Below, one piece after another: positions 38,383 to 38,508 of a stretch of 38,508 bases of DNA (within the stretch, counting starts at the first letter, position 1; each line of letters opens with the position of its first letter). The notes under the pieces are model-generated. The model did not search any database. It saw only the letters and a list, made by a program, of their open reading frames with translations, and was not told the DNA's origin. A program made the position numbers and the translations under genes. Source of the DNA: Streptomyces antarcticus (GTDB lineage: Bacteria > Actinomycetota > Actinomycetes > Streptomycetales > Streptomycetaceae); contig NZ_JAPNLM010000032.1 in NCBI RefSeq assembly GCF_026627255.1, forward strand, positions 34,219 through 72,726. The letters are read 5' to 3'.

Positions 38383-38508
38383 GTAGGGTCGGGGACTGGC
38401 GCGGTGGCTTTCGCTCCGTTTCCAGTCCCCGCCGCTTCAAACCGTGCATGCAGTTCTCCCGCACACGGCTTTCCGACATCGTTCACCGACTGGCATGCGC
38501 CGTCGCTC
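38383..38508 (-). mobile_element. Group II intron, 3' end (domains V and VI), cut by window edge
   Basis: On the minus strand, a 34-base domain V hairpin (38439-38472) has the AGC triad and closes as AAAGCCGTGTGCG...CATGCACGGTTT. It is followed by a domain VI hairpin (38391-38430) with a 9-bp stem GGGGACTGG/CCAGTCCCC, and then GACCCTAC, ending in the AY expected of the 3' splice site at 38383. The reverse transcriptase gene and the 5' part would lie beyond 38508. This is a retroelement, and its flanking exon is the intergenic DNA below 38383. Confidence 0.85.

Overview
The window is very GC-rich, with frequent GTG starts, many 4- or 8-base gene overlaps and only two in-frame TTA leucine codons noticed. 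Together with the gene families, this points to a Streptomyces-type actinomycete. Nearly all of it reads as secondary-metabolism DNA, and the right end looks like a rearranged cluster border.

Bases 1-16650 hold a polyunsaturated-fatty-acid (PUFA/Pfa-type) synthase operon. In order it contains the 3' part of a PfaA-like subunit (ACP repeats, KR, DH), a KS-CLF-AT-DH-DH megasynthase (PfaC fused to an acyltransferase), the PfaD enoyl reductase, two acyl-CoA-dehydrogenase-like flavoproteins and an Sfp-type phosphopantetheinyl transferase. A 14-bp-stem terminator closes the operon. Bases 16795-21228 hold a second, tightly coupled operon: an ECF-like sigma factor, a solitary ACP, an AcpS-like protein with altered active-site residues, an aldehyde dehydrogenase, a small DUF4188/af470-like protein and a LuxR-type regulator.

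Bases 21340-27406 form an amino-acid cassette: the two subunits of a B12-dependent glutamate-mutase-like enzyme, an AapJ-like solute-binding protein with no signal peptide, aspartate-semialdehyde dehydrogenase, aspartokinase and a clavaminate-synthase-like Fe(II)/2-oxoglutarate oxygenase. A plausible product is a 3-methylaspartate-derived semialdehyde that is further oxidised. It may be joined to the polyenoyl chain, but the assembling enzyme is not visible here. Bases 27537-29920 hold a divergent small exported protein, a second LuxR-type regulator (with a TTA codon) and a LysR-type regulator.

Bases 30070-35995 hold what I consider the most novel item, a compact RiPP-like operon. A 39-residue peptide made of an 11-residue leader, four perfect AVVHNR repeats and an SVAK tail is followed by an attenuator-like hairpin, a YcaO cyclodehydratase fused to RRE-like and E1-like domains, an MFS exporter (with a TTA codon), a GNAT acetyl/acyltransferase and a DUF885 metallopeptidase. 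The repeats contain no Cys, Ser or Thr, so ordinary azoline formation within them is impossible.

Bases 36000-38508 hold a paired terminator, an S9 peptidase and a SARP/BTAD-like regulator gene that both lost their 5' ends at a common junction, an IS5-family transposase remnant, a small membrane protein, and the 3' end (domains V and VI) of a group II intron running off the window edge.
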